A stretch of 64,000 nt of DNA from Vibrio tasmaniensis 1F-187 (GTDB taxonomy: Bacteria > Pseudomonadota > Gammaproteobacteria > Enterobacterales > Vibrionaceae): contig NZ_AJZM02000220.1 in the NCBI RefSeq assembly GCF_000272405.2, positions 32,340 through 96,339 on the forward strand. The letters are read 5' to 3'. Below the pieces are notes generated by a model. It did no database searches. It was not told the origin of the DNA and saw nothing but the letters and a program-made list of their open reading frames with translations. The position numbers were made by a program, and so were the translations under genes. How positions within the stretch are numbered: position 1 is the first letter of the stretch; each line of letters opens with the position of its first letter. Below, piece by piece: positions 18,102-26,239 of the stretch.

Positions 18102-19565
18102 TTATTGCGACTTGAGCTCTTTACACTCTTCTCTGTTCGCCGATACATCATCAATAAGAACGGCATCATGTGAACAGAATGGTTGTGTATTCAAGCTGAC
18201 TATCGACACATCGTCTTCTACAGGATCAACTTGGGAACCTTGCATAAGCTCGGCAATATGATAGCGAAGCACTAGGGTACCGAGTATTCCGAACAAAACA
18301 TTGCCCAAGGCTTGCCCATACAGCACACCCAATGCGCCATACCATTGCGAGCCTAAGTAAACGAACGGCAATGTACCGAGAGTGGCTTTACCCAGATTCA
18401 GTGCCGTCGAGTAAAGCGGTTTACCTAAGTTATTAAAAGACGTGTTGGCAACAAACAGTGCGCCGTTGAAGGTGAAGGTTAACGCCACATAGGTACAGAA
18501 TGCGGCAACAATAATTGCTGCATCACCTTGTAGGCTAAAGCCTTGGATCACATAGTCTTGGACAAAGTATAAGAGAATACAAACGGTGATGGTGTACGCC
18601 GTTGTAACCAACAATGAGTTGTTGAGTGTTTCTTTTACTCTGTCCATTCGCTCTGCACCAAAGTTTTGCCCAATGATAGGGCCCACAGCGCCAGACAAAG
18701 CAAAGATAACCGCAAAACAAACCGGCGTCAGACGACCTATCACAGCAAAGCCCGCGACAAAATCCTCTCCGTATTGTGCAATCCCCGTCGTTACAATCGC
18801 ATTACCGATAGGCGTTGCGGTATTGGTGATAATAGCAGGCAGCGCAATAGCCAATATTGGTCGAATATTAATGCGCCATTGTACAAGAGAAGGGGGAGTC
18901 ACCAGCTGGTGACTGCGAATCAAAGGGTAAAGCGAGAAAAAGAGTACTGAAAAACGAGCAAAGACAGAAGCGATAGCCGCCCCTTCGATGTTCCAACCAA
19001 AACCAAAAATAAACAAAGGGTCGAGAATCGCGTTAACAATGCCGCCCGACAAGGTCGCCCACATCGAACGTTTGGCATCACCTGCAGCTCTCAAGCCTGC
19101 ACCCGCAGCCATCGCTAGCGCTAGAAATGGCCCGCTTGGCAATAAGATTTGCAGGTAAGCTTGCGCCCGCTCTGCGGCAACCCCCTTTGCACCAATCGCA
19201 GCAAGTAGCTCTGGGATATAGGCGAACATCACCGCAGTAATCGTCAAACTGATGACAAAAGCAGTCAGCATAATACTAGTAGCGAGGTTTCGAGCGTGTT
19301 CTTGATTCTTTGAACCAATAGCTTTGGAAACCAACGCACCCATAGCAATAGAAGTACCGATCGAAACGGAGGTAGAGAAAAATGTCAGTGTGCCTGCAAA
19401 ACCAACAGCCGCGGCCAATTCGACTTGTCCCAACATACTGATGAACAACATATCGAGTAAATCGACCACGAATAACGCCATCAAACCAACAGAGCCAGCC
19501 CCCGACATCACCAATATGTGGCGCATCGTTGAACCTTCTACAAACTTCGCAGTTTGATTTGACAT
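18102..19565 (-). CDS. MATE family multidrug/cation efflux transporter
   Basis: This 487-aa inner-membrane protein has 12 predicted TM segments in two homologous halves and the MATE hallmarks: an N-terminal EGSTMRHILVMSGAGSVGLM, GLRAAGDAKRSMWATLSGGI in the first half, and its repeat-like counterpart in the second. MATE pumps expel cationic drugs in exchange for Na+ or H+; coupling ion and substrate cannot be told here. A hydrophilic C-terminal tail of about 35 residues is unusual in its acidity (DPVEDDVSIV). It lies between zntA and a CBS gene, each separated by terminators or operators. Confidence 0.92.
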   Translation of the reverse strand: MSNQTAKFVEGSTMRHILVMSGAGSVGLMALFVVDLLDMLFISMLGQVELAAAVGFAGTLTFFSTSVSIGTSIAMGALVSKAIGSKNQEHARNLATSIMLTAFVISLTITAVMFAYIPELLAAIGAKGVAAERAQAYLQILLPSGPFLALAMAAGAGLRAAGDAKRSMWATLSGGIVNAILDPLFIFGFGWNIEGAAIASVFARFSVLFFSLYPLIRSHQLVTPPSLVQWRINIRPILAIALPAIITNTATPIGNAIVTTGIAQYGEDFVAGFAVIGRLTPVCFAVIFALSGAVGPIIGQNFGAERMDRVKETLNNSLLVTTAYTITVCILLYFVQDYVIQGFSLQGDAAIIVAAFCTYVALTFTFNGALFVANTSFNNLGKPLYSTALNLGKATLGTLPFVYLGSQWYGALGVLYGQALGNVLFGILGTLVLRYHIAELMQGSQVDPVEDDVSIVSLNTQPFCSHDAVLIDDVSANREECKELKSQ

Positions 19566-19629
19566 GAAACCTCCAAAAGTTGGAACACCACAAAATAAAG
19601 CTCTATAAGCTAGTCAGCCACAAACTAGG

Positions 19630-19672
19630 GATCTACAAAAAAGATCCACCAAGAAAAGCTCTACAAAGAAAA
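19630..19672. repeat. Short degenerate tandem repeat upstream of the MATE gene
   Basis: GATCTACAAAAAA, GATCCACCAAGAAAA and GCTCTACAAAGAAAA follow each other at 19630, 19643 and 19658. Confidence 0.6.
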
Positions 19673-19692
19673 AAGGCGCTAGTGCGCCTTTT
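19671..19692 (-). terminator. Terminator downstream of the CBS gene
   Basis: Perfect stem AAAAGGCGC/GCGCCTTTT with a 4-nt loop. The A-run to the left gives a T-run on the minus strand. Confidence 0.85.
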
Positions 19693-19733
19693 CAATTGAG
19701 GGTATTGAGAAAAATAATCGTTCTTAACGCACC

Positions 19734-19771
19734 ACTATACATGATGTTTAAAACTATACCTGATGTTTAAA
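19734..19771. repeat. Tandem duplication of the CBS gene 3' end, 2 x 19 bp
   Basis: ACTATACATGATGTTTAAA (19734-19752) is directly followed by ACTATACCTGATGTTTAAA (19753-19771). They differ at one base. The second copy contains the gene's TAG stop codon. Confidence 0.92.
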
Positions 19772-20170
19772 GCATTCATCTAAGTTCTTGCCGATTGCTC
19801 TCAAAACATCGGTTCGAGTGATCATTCCCACTAGCTTTTTGTTATCGAGTACTGGATAAGCTTTGGGTTTTCCAACTTGCATCATATCTGCCAATTCAAT
19901 AATGGATAATTCTGGTGATACCGAGAGAACTTCTTGGTACATACAATCACCTACAATATGCGTGTCTTGGCAGAAATAGCTCACCTTCACTAACTTCTCG
20001 AGTAAATCTTGTTCAGAAAGGAAACCAATCACTTGTTCATTATCATCAATGACTGGACCACCCATATGATGGCTGCGCATTACTCTGTCTAACGCGAGAC
20101 TTAACGGCATATCAGGAGTGAATGTCACAACCTGCGGCGTCATGTAATCTTTCACTTTAATAGAATGCAT
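19754..20170 (-). CDS. Two-CBS-domain protein
   Basis: The 138-aa protein consists almost entirely of two CBS domains (VKDYMTPQVVTFTPDMPLSLAL near residue 6 and VGDCMYQEVLSVSPELSI near 73), which pair into a Bateman module that binds adenosyl nucleotides. There is no attached enzyme or channel domain, so it probably acts as a free sensor or partner subunit. TFTPDMPL, GPVIDD and GMITRTDVLRAI are typical CBS positions. It is monocistronic, with ATG after AGGGAGAACGCA. The 3' end including the stop is duplicated in tandem. Confidence 0.9.
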   Translation of the reverse strand: MHSIKVKDYMTPQVVTFTPDMPLSLALDRVMRSHHMGGPVIDDNEQVIGFLSEQDLLEKLVKVSYFCQDTHIVGDCMYQEVLSVSPELSIIELADMMQVGKPKAYPVLDNKKLVGMITRTDVLRAIGKNLDECFKHQV

Positions 20171-20456
20171 TGCGTTCTCCCTAAAATACGTTTTGTTATC
20201 GATTTTTCTATCGTGTTACCTTAATTGTTGTCTAAAATCTTGATTTTACTAAATGGATTTCAACAATTTTATTGATAGGCAAAACCTACCAAAGCAAAAA
20301 ACGAGGTAACAAAAGGCTTGCACGCATGCCTATGAAGCAAAAATTTAAACACCGCTTACAAACTCTTACCTTTGATTCCTCCCATAAGCTAGCCTGAATA
20401 CATAAATACTGTAACCTTCATCACACTAATAATAAAAAGCTCAACTTAGGTAATTT

Positions 20457-20690
20457 ATGCAACACGACAACAACATGTACGCGTATGTTTATGCAGACAA
20501 CGAAGGTACAGAGAACACACTTATCGCTACTGTCGACAACCAAGAAAAGCCCCTAATCTCAAGCTGTTTTAATGAGATAAAGCGCATGTCTAACTTAGCT
20601 ATTGATCTTGCAGCAGAACACAACTTGAAAGTGAAACTGGTTAAATACGGAAGAGAACAAGAGATCGACTTCGGCCTATTCCTAAAATAG
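20457..20690 (+). CDS. Small conserved hypothetical protein
   Basis: This 77-aa soluble, mixed-charge protein (starts MQHDNNMYAYVYADNEG, ends YGREQEIDFGLFLK) has no signal peptide, TM segment or motif that I recognise. The coding frame is convincing by its Shine-Dalgarno sequence (AGGTAATTT before ATG), Vibrio-like codon use and its own terminator. It stands alone between divergent and convergent neighbours. Function unknown. Confidence 0.7.
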   Translation: MQHDNNMYAYVYADNEGTENTLIATVDNQEKPLISSCFNEIKRMSNLAIDLAAEHNLKVKLVKYGREQEIDFGLFLK

Positions 20691-20771
20691 CGCACTCATA
20701 ACGCATGTCTTGTTCGGCAAGCTTAAGCAGCATGGTCAACAGCACAGAACACCGTTGAATAACATGTTATG

Positions 20772-20804
20772 AGTAGGCAATCACCTTGACAATGATTGCC
20801 TACT
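20772..20804 (+). terminator. Hairpin after the 77-aa gene
   Basis: Perfect 12-bp stem AGTAGGCAATCA/TGATTGCCTACT with a 9-nt loop. The tail is only TAATT, so termination would be weak or it may serve another purpose. Confidence 0.6.
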
Positions 20805-20842
20805 TAATTCAACAGCGAATACCGACCACGGTAAATATACGA

Positions 20843-20866
20843 AAAAGGCCAGCATTCGCTGACCTT
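20843..20866 (-). terminator. Terminator downstream of ybiB
   Basis: Stem AAGGCCAGC/GCTGACCTT with loop ATTC and one internal mismatch; A-run on the left gives a T-run on the minus strand. Confidence 0.65.
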
Positions 20867-20901
20867 CTCATTCACGATTTCAATCGCTATACGTTATTTG
20901 C

Positions 20902-20935
20902 TAGCTCTTAACGACTGGCTAGTAGCTACTAACGA
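20902..20935. repeat. Near-duplicate of the ybiB 3' end, period 21 bp
   Basis: TAGCTCTTAACGA (20902-20914) and TAGCTACTAACGA (20923-20935) match at 11 of 13 positions. The second copy holds the stop codon of the gene (20929-20931). Confidence 0.7.
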
Positions 20936-21885
20936 GTGCAATAGGCTTCCCACAAACGCGCTGCCTTTGAGTAAGCTTCAGCCTTATCGTGCGTTTCTGC
21001 GAATAAAATCGCCGTCATACTATCCACAACACTATTCGCCATCAGCTCCATCTCATCTTCCGGTGTACCCAGTACACATTCAGAAGGCAGAGGCAGCTCA
21101 GCATTCATCGTGCCTTCCCAGTAGAAAGATTCCACCTTTTCAGGAGAACTCATCCAGACAGTTTGGCTTACCTTGGGGTTGTATTCTGATTCGCCATTCA
21201 TGCCTTTAAATGAAATCACCGAGTGGGATTTATTGCCAATCACATGCTCAACTTCTGCATGAAGCTGTGGGAATCCAGGGTGAAAGCTGCCACGCAAGCC
21301 TAAACGTCCACCACCAGGGTTCAATGCACGAACAACGGTATTAATCGGAGTTCTCAGTCCATAACGATGTTTCCAACCAATCATAGTTTGAGCTTGTGGG
21401 GCGAAGTTCGCCAAAGGCAAGTAAGCAATACCATCGGCTTCTAGAATCTGCTTTGCGTCTTGCGGATCTTGCGCGCTGCGAACGCCGACACATTCTAAAT
21501 GCGTTTCGGCATGCGTACGACCACTGGGTTTGTCCATGTAGCCATGCATTAATACTTTATAGCCGTTGTCAGCTAGAATTTTTGCTGCCAACAGGTTCCA
21601 AGGCTTTCCACTGGCGTTATCGTTACGCTTACCTGCATAACACGGCCAATCGATATCAGCACCTAAGTCTGGCACTCGAGATTGAAACGCTTTTACAAAG
21701 CCTGCGATCTCTTCATTGGTTTCATTCTGCACACGAATCAACATCAGTAGCATAGCCATTTGGTCGTCACCGACCTCTCCGCTTAAATACTCATCCATGA
21801 TGCGGTAGGCTTGTTCGAACGACAAAGGCTTACGACCTCTTTCCCCTCGTCCAACTGTACGAATACACTCTAAAATACTACTCAT
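20929..21885 (-). CDS. ybiB: YbiB/TrpD2 family protein (anthranilate phosphoribosyltransferase-like fold)
   Basis: This 318-aa protein has the nucleoside-phosphorylase class II / TrpD fold: an N-terminal helical domain with RTVGRGERGRKPLSFEQAY, then the alpha/beta domain with YAGKRNDNASGKPWNLLAA and LNPGGGRLGLRGSFHPG. E. coli YbiB binds nucleic acid and lacks TrpD activity; the same is likely here. I prefer the ATG at 21885 (MSSILECIRTVGRG), which aligns with the family start. An in-frame TTG at 21915 would add 10 residues. I see no LexA box nearby, unlike E. coli ybiB. Confidence 0.85.
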   Translation of the reverse strand: MSSILECIRTVGRGERGRKPLSFEQAYRIMDEYLSGEVGDDQMAMLLMLIRVQNETNEEIAGFVKAFQSRVPDLGADIDWPCYAGKRNDNASGKPWNLLAAKILADNGYKVLMHGYMDKPSGRTHAETHLECVGVRSAQDPQDAKQILEADGIAYLPLANFAPQAQTMIGWKHRYGLRTPINTVVRALNPGGGRLGLRGSFHPGFPQLHAEVEHVIGNKSHSVISFKGMNGESEYNPKVSQTVWMSSPEKVESFYWEGTMNAELPLPSECVLGTPEDEMELMANSVVDSMTAILFAETHDKAEAYSKAARLWEAYCTR

Positions 21886-21990
21886 TGATTGTTTATTCTC
21901 TTCCGTTGATATCAATAAAATTCGAATACGTTTTCGATTCTATGACACCCGCAGTTCATTGCAAAGCGATTCAGGTGCTAGCGTGCTAAT

Positions 21991-22010
21991 TACCAATACA
22001 CTGATTGGTA
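21991..22010. promoter_or_regulatory. Candidate TetR operator upstream of the 22068 regulator
   Basis: Perfect inverted repeat TACCAAT-N6-ATTGGTA about 58 bp before the TetR start, in the right place for autoregulation. Confidence 0.55.
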
Positions 22011-22067
22011 TTCTAAAAGTAAACTTACTGGTGTAAAATTAGAGTATGCAATACTAACCAGGACATA

Positions 22068-22691
22068 TTGAGTAATATCCAGATGACGGTAAAAAAAACA
22101 CTAAGCCAAAGAAAACGCGAATCTATCGTGGCCGCTGCCATCGCAGAGTTTACCGAGCATGGCTATAAAGCCACCAGCATGGATAAAATATCGAGCCGCG
22201 CGGAAGTATCAAAGCGCACGGTTTACAATCACTTTGCGAGTAAAGAACTGCTACTGGATGAGATTTTAGACAGCATTTGGAGCAAAACACTCGCAGCGAC
22301 TCAGTTCCCCTATCAAGCCGAACAACCGCTAGATGAACAACTTACCTCTATAGCCAACCAAGAACTTGAGCTTCTCGAGTCTGAAGGTTTCATCGACTTA
22401 TCTCGCGTACTGTTCTCTGAATATTTTCATAACGCAGAACTCGCGCATCAAGCGATGGAAAAATATTCTCAAGCAGAAAGCGGCCTGACGACTTGGATCA
22501 AAGCGGCATTGGCTGATGGGCGTTTGGTTGAACTCGACCCATTGTTTGCATCCACTCAGTTTATCGCCCTGCTGAAATCTTTTGCATTTTGGCCACAGAT
22601 CATTGGTCATGCGCCCTCTCCTGATAAGCAGCACAAGCAAATAATCATTAATTCCAGCGTCGAGATGTTCCTTAAACAGTACCAAGCGTAA
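22068..22691 (+). CDS. TetR-family transcriptional regulator
   Basis: The 207-aa protein has an N-terminal TetR DNA-binding domain at residues about 14-60 (SIVAAAIAEFTEHGYKATSMDKISSRAEVSKRTVYNHFASKELL) and an all-helical ligand domain behind it. The start is probably TTG at 22068, because CCAGGA sits 5 nt before it; an ATG at 22083 lacks a good Shine-Dalgarno sequence. A palindromic operator lies just upstream. Downstream on the same strand are a small Cys/His protein and a dsbA paralogue, which could be targets, but a 149-bp gap leaves this open. Confidence 0.9.
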   Translation: MSNIQMTVKKTLSQRKRESIVAAAIAEFTEHGYKATSMDKISSRAEVSKRTVYNHFASKELLLDEILDSIWSKTLAATQFPYQAEQPLDEQLTSIANQELELLESEGFIDLSRVLFSEYFHNAELAHQAMEKYSQAESGLTTWIKAALADGRLVELDPLFASTQFIALLKSFAFWPQIIGHAPSPDKQHKQIIINSSVEMFLKQYQA

Positions 22692-22840
22692 TAAAAGTTG
22701 AGCTCTGCTAAGTTTTGTTGGGTTTAATTAGAGATGCGTAAACGAGTGATGTATCATGCGCTCGTTCTACGCTTTCCTGTTTAGCGGTTGCAGAATGTGA
22801 TTCATACCAACCTTAATTCGGACACAAAGACCAATATTCC

Positions 22841-23200
22841 ATGCCAAAGTTGATAAGCAAAATTTGGGTACATGCTTTTATGCTATTCGCTATGTTAGTG
22901 GCCACCGTCAGTGTGGACAGTATCGCGAACGCCAATGCTATGCAGGTAACTCAAAATCTATCAACCTTATCGCTGAACACCGATTCCTCATTCGACACCA
23001 GTGACTCATTCCCATATTCCAGCGCGCAACCCAATGTAGAACACCACTGCTGTGGCTCTGTATGCTTACTTAAAATGCCACCGTTGATTGTGTCAGAGTC
23101 TTTTGATACCCAAATTGGTTCATTGGCTTTGATCGAGAAAGAGCCTTCACACAAGGCAATCATGTCGCCACAAGCTCCTTATCGCCCTCCTATTTATTAA
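22841..23200 (+). CDS. Small secreted or membrane-anchored protein with HHCC-x3-C motif
   Basis: I do not recognise the family. The 119-aa product has a hydrophobic N-terminal segment at residues about 8-30 (signal peptide or anchor, with a possible ANANA cleavage region), a Ser/Asp-rich stretch, then EHHCCGSVCLLKMPP at about 68-82. That cluster of two His and three Cys could bind metal or form disulphides. The C-terminus is Pro-rich (APYRPPIY). It lies 91 bp before a dsbA paralogue on the same strand, so an oxidative-folding or metal link is plausible but only inferred. Confidence 0.65.
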   Translation: MPKLISKIWVHAFMLFAMLVATVSVDSIANANAMQVTQNLSTLSLNTDSSFDTSDSFPYSSAQPNVEHHCCGSVCLLKMPPLIVSESFDTQIGSLALIEKEPSHKAIMSPQAPYRPPIY

Positions 23201-23291
23201 TTGTTTGTCCCTGTTTGGCAACGCTTGCCAACGTATTACTAATACAGCTCTATCGCTGTAAACAATGACATCCAAATTTAGGAAATAACAC

Positions 23292-23891
23292 ATGAAAAAG
23301 CTATTTAGCCTATTCGCAGCTCTGATCATGAGCGCTTCAATTAATGCCGCTCAGTTTGAAGAAGGTACTCACTACAAGATCCTCGACGTAGCGAAAGCAG
23401 ATAAACCCGTCGTTACCGAGTTCTTCTCGTTTTACTGCCCTCATTGCTACAAATTTGAAGGCGTCATTGAGTTCCTTAAACAAGATCTACCAGAGTCAGC
23501 AAGCTTTCAAAAAGTGCACGTAGCGTTTATGGGCAACGACATGGCTGTGCCTATGGCAAAAGCTTACGCGACCATGATTGCACTCGACGCTGAAGACAAT
23601 ATGGCTCCAGCAATGTTCGCCAAAATTCACGAGAAGCAACAGACTCCAAGAAACGAAGCGGAACTGCGCCAGATCTTCATTGATAACGGTATCGATGCGA
23701 AGAAGTTTGATGCGGCCTACAACGGTTTCGCAGTTAACTCAATGCAGAAGCGTTTTGATAAGCAGTTTGATGCGAGCACATTAACTGGCGTTCCAGGCGT
23801 ATTAGTTAACAACAAATACATCGTAAAACCGGATCAAATCAAGAGCTACGAAGAGTACAACCAGCTGGTAAATTACCTTCTAACGCTTTAA
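23292..23891 (+). CDS. dsbA: DsbA-type periplasmic thiol:disulphide oxidoreductase
   Basis: The 199-aa protein has a signal peptide ([19 protein letters not shown]) and the DsbA fold with active site FYCPHC near residue 48 and the cis-Pro loop [10 protein letters not shown] near 160. DsbA introduces disulphides into exported proteins and is reoxidised by DsbB. It resembles Vibrio TcpG/DsbA closely, but the context differs from where I expect the housekeeping dsbA, so it may be a paralogue. Whether a second copy exists elsewhere cannot be seen. AGGAAATAACAC precedes the ATG; a terminator follows. Confidence 0.92.
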   Translation: MKKLFSLFAALIMSASINAAQFEEGTHYKILDVAKADKPVVTEFFSFYCPHCYKFEGVIEFLKQDLPESASFQKVHVAFMGNDMAVPMAKAYATMIALDAEDNMAPAMFAKIHEKQQTPRNEAELRQIFIDNGIDAKKFDAAYNGFAVNSMQKRFDKQFDASTLTGVPGVLVNNKYIVKPDQIKSYEEYNQLVNYLLTL

Positions 23892-23918
23892 TCAAAAGCA
23901 ATAATCTTTAAAACCTCA

Positions 23919-23948
23919 AAAGCCAGCGACCTGTTCGTTGGCTTTCTT
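23919..23948 (+). terminator. Terminator after dsbA
   Basis: Stem AAAGCCAGCGA/TCGTTGGCTTT with one G-U pair and a 5-nt loop; tail CTTGT is modest. Confidence 0.75.
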
Positions 23949-24128
23949 GTCTATACAAGTGAAGTGAGCGCGCAACGCACGCTCGAAGATCATTCAGATC
24001 GCCCTTGAATACACGTCAGAATCACTGTTCACTGGCATCCGTCGTTATTTCTCATATACTGCACCCTATTACGTCATCCACTACTCTGTAGTACTCAAAA
24101 TATTAGTACTCGAACATTGGGCACCTTT

Positions 24129-24623
24129 ATGATTATTCTGACCACTAACTTTGGCAACATCGAAATTGAACTTAACCTTGAGAAAGCGCCAGTAAGTTCA
24201 AAAAACTTCCTTAGATACTGCCAAGAAGGCTTCTATGAAGGCACCACATTTCACCGTGTAATTGAGGGTTTCATGATTCAAGGTGGTGGACACACTATAG
24301 ACATGACAGAGAAGCCAACACACGCACCTATCGTCAATGAAGCAAATCGTGGACTAAAGAACGTGATTGGCTCAGTGGCAATGGCTCGTACAGACGCACC
24401 ACACTCAGCAACGGCGCAGTTCTTTATCAACCTTGACGACAATGATTTCCTTGACCATACCGCGACCAGCAACGCAGGTTGGGGTTACGCAGTGTTTGGC
24501 AAAGTATCGGCAGGCATGGACGTGGTCAACAAGATTGCTGTCGCTCCAACGACCACTCGCTGGGGACACGAAGATGTACCTTGCGAAGATATTATGATCA
24601 CCAAGGTCACGATTCGCGATTAA
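24129..24623 (+). CDS. ppiB: Peptidyl-prolyl cis-trans isomerase B (cytosolic cyclophilin)
   Basis: This 164-aa cyclophilin starts MIILTTNFGNIEIEL like E. coli PpiB, so I use the ATG at 24129 rather than the in-frame TTG at 24117. The catalytic core FHRVIEGFMIQGG carries the conserved Arg, and TAQFFINL and HAVFGKV-type segments are present. There is no signal peptide, so it is the cytoplasmic form that speeds prolyl isomerisation during folding. Monocistronic; no clear terminator seen before marR. Confidence 0.95.
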   Translation: MIILTTNFGNIEIELNLEKAPVSSKNFLRYCQEGFYEGTTFHRVIEGFMIQGGGHTIDMTEKPTHAPIVNEANRGLKNVIGSVAMARTDAPHSATAQFFINLDDNDFLDHTATSNAGWGYAVFGKVSAGMDVVNKIAVAPTTTRWGHEDVPCEDIMITKVTIRD

Positions 24624-24745
24624 TTCAAAATTAGCAGTCAATTCGTTTTTTTATCAAATAACGAAGCAATGTTGGTGCTAATTGCATCGGTATTAGTTAC
24701 GATGACAATAGTTGTAATGTCATCGTAAGAATTAGGTACTGACGG

Positions 24746-25174
24746 ATGTCACAAGAATTTGATAGGCAAAATAGCTTTGGTTGGATGATCAACGTGATCG
24801 CCAATAAAGCGAGCAAAGATTTCGACACAGAATTGAAAGAAAATGGCTTAACCATTGCGCTCTGGCCAACCTTGATGTGCCTATGGGAAGAGGAAGGTAT
24901 TACTCAGCGTGATATCGCGGCAAAGTCCAAAGTCGAGAATTCAACGACGACTCGCACACTAGACAAGCTAGAAAAGCTTGAGCTGGTTGAACGCAGAGCC
25001 GATCCAAACAGTCGTCGTTCTTTCAGAATCTACTTAACGGAAAAAGGGAAAGCACTCGAAGAACAGTTGATTCCAATCCCTACTCGTTTAAACAAAGAAC
25101 TGATGAATGAGTTGGACGCTGAAGAACAACAGCAGATGATCAAGCTACTTCAAAAGATGGTCGCAGCAATCTGA
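24746..25174 (+). CDS. MarR-family transcriptional regulator
   Basis: The 142-aa protein has the MarR winged-helix layout: TLMCLWEEEGITQRDIAAKS (helices and turn), recognition helix VENSTTTRTLDKLEKLELV, and wing RADPNSRRSFRIYLTEKG. Members repress efflux, stress or catabolic genes and are released by phenolic or oxidant signals. The convergent EamA transporter gene is not an obvious target. Start ATG at 24746. A terminator follows. Confidence 0.9.
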   Translation: MSQEFDRQNSFGWMINVIANKASKDFDTELKENGLTIALWPTLMCLWEEEGITQRDIAAKSKVENSTTTRTLDKLEKLELVERRADPNSRRSFRIYLTEKGKALEEQLIPIPTRLNKELMNELDAEEQQQMIKLLQKMVAAI

Positions 25175-25245
25175 TCTTACTGTGACCGGAGCTTACTGCT
25201 AGTACATGCTTAATGAGCTATAAACATGCGCTAACAACCAACGAG

Positions 25246-25275
25246 CACTCGGCCTTGCGCCGAGTGTTTTATTTT
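25246..25275 (+). terminator. Terminator after the MarR gene
   Basis: Eight-bp stem CACTCGGC/GCCGAGTG with a 5-nt loop and TTTTATTTT tail. It overlaps the 3' end of the convergent EamA gene. Confidence 0.85.
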
Positions 25276-26129
25276 CGTCTCGACCATTTGATATAACAAA
25301 ATAACGAACCAATAATTACCGCTCCGCCTAGTAGCTTTTGCATCTCAACCGTTTCTCCCAACACGCTGACACTCAATAACAATGTCCACACCGGCTCAAG
25401 AATCATGATCAATGCCGCCACTTCCATGTTCACGGAGTGCTGACCGACAGTTTGCAATAAGTAACGGATCGATGTCGCGACAACCGCTGAGACGATAAAC
25501 CAGAATATTAAGGTTTGAGTTATTTCAAACTCTGGTTGAGTGGTCATCGAAGCAAACGCTAACCCACTAACACCCACCACAAAAAGCTGAACGCAAATTG
25601 AAGCTATAGGTTTGATATTCGTAATCACTCGCTTATTCATGACAAAGTGAACCGAAAGCAACATCGATGCTAATAGGAAATAGAGCTGACTCTGCTCAAC
25701 GTGCCAACCGTTAGTTAGGGTCAGTAGCAACATACCGATAATCGCAATTGGAAATGACATCCAGAAGGCACGATTAGGCTTAACTCGAAATATAACCCAA
25801 GAGACAAACGGCGCGATGATCATGGCTAAGCTCATGATAAACGCTCCTTCCGACAAACTTTCCGTCATCGATACTGCATACACCCAGACTTGCAATGAAG
25901 CAGACAGCAACAAGCCAACGCCGCAAAGAGAAAGTACCTGCTTAAGCGAAAGCTTACGAATGTGATGAATACAAAATGGCAAAAGAATCAAACTCGCGAC
26001 GAAGAATCGCACACCAATGAACACTGGCCCAGGCATTTCTAACACCACCAGCTTAGATGCAATCCATCCAATCCCAGCTAACAAGGTAGCAAATAGGAGA
26101 TAAAGCTCTCCGCGCATCGCTTTCATCAT
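25269..26129 (-). CDS. EamA/DMT-superfamily transporter
   Basis: This inner-membrane protein of about 286 aa has ten predicted TM segments in two EamA repeats. Typical marks are GIGWIASKLVVLEMPGPVFI in the first repeat and SVNMEVAALIMILEPVWTLL near TM9. Substrates of this family are metabolites or drugs and cannot be inferred. The frame is open to a TTG at 26171, but that stretch overlaps the terminator of the gloA-nemA operon, so I start at the ATG at 26129; 26126 and 26117 are alternatives. Confidence 0.85.
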   Translation of the reverse strand: MMKAMRGELYLLFATLLAGIGWIASKLVVLEMPGPVFIGVRFFVASLILLPFCIHHIRKLSLKQVLSLCGVGLLLSASLQVWVYAVSMTESLSEGAFIMSLAMIIAPFVSWVIFRVKPNRAFWMSFPIAIIGMLLLTLTNGWHVEQSQLYFLLASMLLSVHFVMNKRVITNIKPIASICVQLFVVGVSGLAFASMTTQPEFEITQTLIFWFIVSAVVATSIRYLLQTVGQHSVNMEVAALIMILEPVWTLLLSVSVLGETVEMQKLLGGAVIIGSLFCYIKWSRRK

Positions 26130-26147
26130 CTTACTTGGTCCAATAAC

Positions 26148-26182
26148 AAAAAAAGCAACCCGACTCTGCAAGGTTGCTTTTT
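26148..26182 (-). terminator. Terminator of the gloA-nemA operon
   Basis: Stem AAAAAGCAACC/GGTTGCTTTTT with an 11-nt loop and a T-run on the minus strand. Confidence 0.88.
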
Positions 26183-26239
26183 ATAAACATTCAACAGGAT
26201 CGAGATATTATCTCAATACTCTGCTTCAGGCAGCTATTT

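Noticed and set aside
26129..26171. TTG start giving a 300-aa EamA protein
   Set aside because: This stretch is the terminator of the gloA-nemA operon; family-like sequence begins at the ATG cluster near 26129.
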